Below are positions 7,080 to 8,108 of a DNA stretch of 8,108 nucleotides, piece after piece. Positions within the stretch are counted from its first letter, which is position 1. Each line of letters begins with the position of its first letter. A program made the position numbers and the translations under genes. The stretch comes from an uncultured Anaerosacchariphilus sp. (GTDB taxonomy: Bacteria > Bacillota > Clostridia > Lachnospirales > Lachnospiraceae). The stretch is from NCBI GenBank assembly GCA_934402125.1, contig CAKRTY010000060.1:1-8108 (forward strand), written 5' to 3'. The notes under the pieces are model-generated. The model worked only from the letters and a program-made list of their open reading frames with translations. It was not told the DNA's origin and searched no databases.

Positions 7080-7263
7080 GTTCCTTACCTCCTGCTGGAT
7101 TTACTATAACTCTTTTCCCTTCCCTTTTGGGAAAGCGTCTGCTTTTTTGGCATTGTATGGAGTTTTTTGACACAAGCGTCCCGCTTTTCTTCCATTCATC
7201 CCCTTTTCGACACTTCTTTTTGTTCTTTCCTTTCAGTGTCGACACTTTTCTGATATACTCCCA
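7080..7263 (-). promoter_or_regulatory. Leader/promoter region of the PTS operon
   Basis: This non-coding 184-nt stretch runs between the dehydrogenase terminator and the EIIA start, so the operon promoter should lie here. I see no -24/-12 sigma-54 element: no GG-N10-GC pair occurs on the minus strand. The best sigma-A -10 candidate is TACAAT at 7157-7152, but its -35 partner is poor, as expected for an activator-dependent promoter. Upstream of it are a palindrome at 7235-7246 and related half-sites at 7213-7209 and 7173-7169. The heptamer GACGCTT is repeated 41 nt apart (7180-7174 and 7139-7133). A TTTCCC/GGGAAA inverted repeat (7114-7134) lies in the untranslated leader. Confidence 0.5.
7235..7246. 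promoter_or_regulatory. Perfect 12-bp palindrome, candidate operator
   Basis: AGTGTCGACACT is a perfect inverted repeat in a T/A-rich leader. Its half-site recurs as AGTGTCGA (7214-7207, minus strand) and less exactly as TTGTGTCAA (7175-7167). GTGTC starts are 32 and 40 nt apart, roughly three and four helical turns. The position upstream of the operon and the repetition suggest a regulator binding site, possibly for the operon's own LevR-type protein. The binding protein is not shown by the sequence. Confidence 0.45.
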
Positions 7264-7320
7264 CAAAAACAGGGCTGCCGCAGAAGAATGCTTCCATCCG
7301 CATTCCTTTGCAGCAGCCCC
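7264..7320 (-). terminator. Intrinsic terminator of the dehydrogenase gene
   Basis: Reading the minus strand, arm 7319-7300 pairs with arm 7291-7272 around an 8-nt loop. The 20-bp stem has two G-U wobbles and one A-C mismatch and is GC-rich at its base (GGGCTG/CAGCCC). The descending arm is followed by TGTTTTTG (7271-7264). It begins 13 nt after the dehydrogenase stop, so it should separate that gene from the PTS operon. Confidence 0.88.
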
Positions 7321-7332
7321 GGAAAGACTTTC

Positions 7333-8108
7333 TTACTCGTTCAACATAACCGCTTTCACCGCATGCGTTTTATCCGTCAGGAATTCCATGATACCCTCCG
7401 GCGCCTTTTCCAGCGGGAAGGTATGGGTAATGAGCGGTTTTACGTCTACAATTCCCGCCTTCACCAAATCCAGGCAATGGGGGAAGTAGAGAGCCGGAAT
7501 CGCGTTGGATCCACGGATCTGCAGCTTGTTCAGATGTACAATATTGGAATCAAAGGTCACCATGGCACCGGGGCCGTAGCTGATACCCAGGAACGCCACA
7601 ATGCCGCCCACGTTTGCCACCTTTACCGCTTCAGCTATGGTGACAGGCGGCGTGGTAACCAGCACCCGGTCTACGCCTCCCCGGGGGAACGGATAATCCA
7701 TCAGCTCCATCTCGTCGGTGAGAATCACATCGGTGGCTCCGAATTGTTTTGCCAGCTCTATCTTCTTCTGGTTTGCCTTATGCTCTGCCACATAGATATT
7801 TCTTGCGCCGGAGGCCTTCGCCATCTGCAGGGCCATCAGGCCGATGGCTCCGCAGCCCATCAGCAATACGTCCTGTCCCAGATGGATATCCGCAGTCAGA
7901 ATCAGGTCTGCCGCCACGCCCATGGGCTCCAGGAAGCAGGCCTCCCGATCCTCCAGATCTGTAAAGGGCACACAGAGAATCGCCGGTACAATGGTCTTCT
8001 CCGAAAATCCCATTCCTGTATGCTCCATGGTCATATAGTTGGGGCCCTTTGTATCCAGATCGGGACGACCGTTCCGCGCGTAATCCGAAATGGGATCAAA
8101 GATAGAAG
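7333..8108 (-). CDS. Zinc-type medium-chain alcohol/polyol dehydrogenase, 5'-partial
   Basis: The frame is open to the window edge, so the N-terminal catalytic-domain start lies outside and 257 residues are visible. An ATG at 8034 is internal: in-frame sequence upstream reads SIFDPISDYARNGRPDLDTK and then GPNY before it. Visible features are the ACFLEPMGVA stretch, where the Glu corresponds to the EP motif of MDR dehydrogenases, the Rossmann loop GCGAIG (visible residues 84-89), and an acidic residue at the end of beta-2 (YVAEH), which favours NAD over NADP. The C-terminal THTFPLEKAPEGI resembles the end of sorbitol and threonine dehydrogenases. The substrate cannot be assigned. A polyol oxidised to a ketose would suit the neighbouring PTS and kinase, but the gene is separated from them by a strong terminator. 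Confidence 0.88.
   Translation of the reverse strand, partial: SIFDPISDYARNGRPDLDTKGPNYMTMEHTGMGFSEKTIVPAILCVPFTDLEDREACFLEPMGVAADLILTADIHLGQDVLLMGCGAIGLMALQMAKASGARNIYVAEHKANQKKIELAKQFGATDVILTDEMELMDYPFPRGGVDRVLVTTPPVTIAEAVKVANVGGIVAFLGISYGPGAMVTFDSNIVHLNKLQIRGSNAIPALYFPHCLDLVKAGIVDVKPLITHTFPLEKAPEGIMEFLTDKTHAVKAVMLNE

Noticed and set aside
7167..7195. Perfect TTGACA on the plus strand at 7167-7172
   Set aside because: No -10 hexamer occurs at 16-18 nt spacing and no plus-strand gene follows; the match is part of the GTGTC-type half-site.
7080..7332. Sigma-54 promoter expected for a LevR-controlled operon
   Set aside because: Scanning the region for a GG-N10-GC pair on the minus strand found none.
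8032..8034. ATG as the start of the dehydrogenase
   Set aside because: The frame remains open upstream to the window edge with sensible protein sequence, and the remaining 233 residues would lack the N-terminal catalytic domain; the gene is cut by the window.
1..8108. CRISPR array, tRNA/rRNA genes, insertion sequences
   Set aside because: No regularly spaced repeats, no tRNA-like cloverleaf, no transposase frame or terminal inverted repeats were seen.

Overview
This window looks like a chromosomal carbohydrate-utilisation locus from a low-to-mid-GC Bacillota. A gut Lachnospiraceae/Clostridia relative is the most likely source. The reasons are strong AGGAGG-type ribosome binding sites in front of nearly every gene, a complete mannose-family PTS with separately encoded IIA, IIB, IIC and IID subunits, and a LevR-type PRD regulator. 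The genus cannot be fixed from sequence alone. Every gene I can support lies on the minus strand, so the biological order runs from high to low coordinates.

The layout in transcription order is as follows. Positions 8108-7333 hold the C-terminal part of a zinc/NAD-dependent medium-chain dehydrogenase whose 5' end lies outside the window. It is closed by a long GC-rich hairpin with a T-tract (7320-7264). Positions 7263-7080 form a leader/promoter region with a perfect 12-bp palindrome and related half-sites. Then comes a tightly packed seven-gene unit: EIIA (7079-6675), EIIB (6659-6198), EIIC (6179-5412), EIID (5422-4604), a cytoplasmic serine hydrolase of the beta-lactamase/penicillin-binding fold (4569-3667), a 905-residue LevR-type regulator (3648-931) and a PfkB-family 1-phosphofructokinase-like sugar-phosphate kinase (905-3). 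Gaps inside the unit are 15-34 nt, with one 11-nt overlap (EIIC/EIID), and no internal terminator is visible. The unit is probably a single operon.

The simplest functional model is a LevDEFG-like PTS that imports and phosphorylates a hexose. Fructose giving fructose 1-phosphate is the best guess, because the terminal gene is a FruK/LacC-type kinase that would make fructose 1,6-bisphosphate. The regulator carries the PRD and EIIA-like phospho-acceptor histidines through which PTS components would report sugar flux. Two things do not fit the textbook lev operon. The regulator's AAA+ domain lacks the GAFTGA sigma-54 contact loop and the leader has no -24/-12 element. In addition, a serine hydrolase without a signal peptide sits between the transporter and the regulator.
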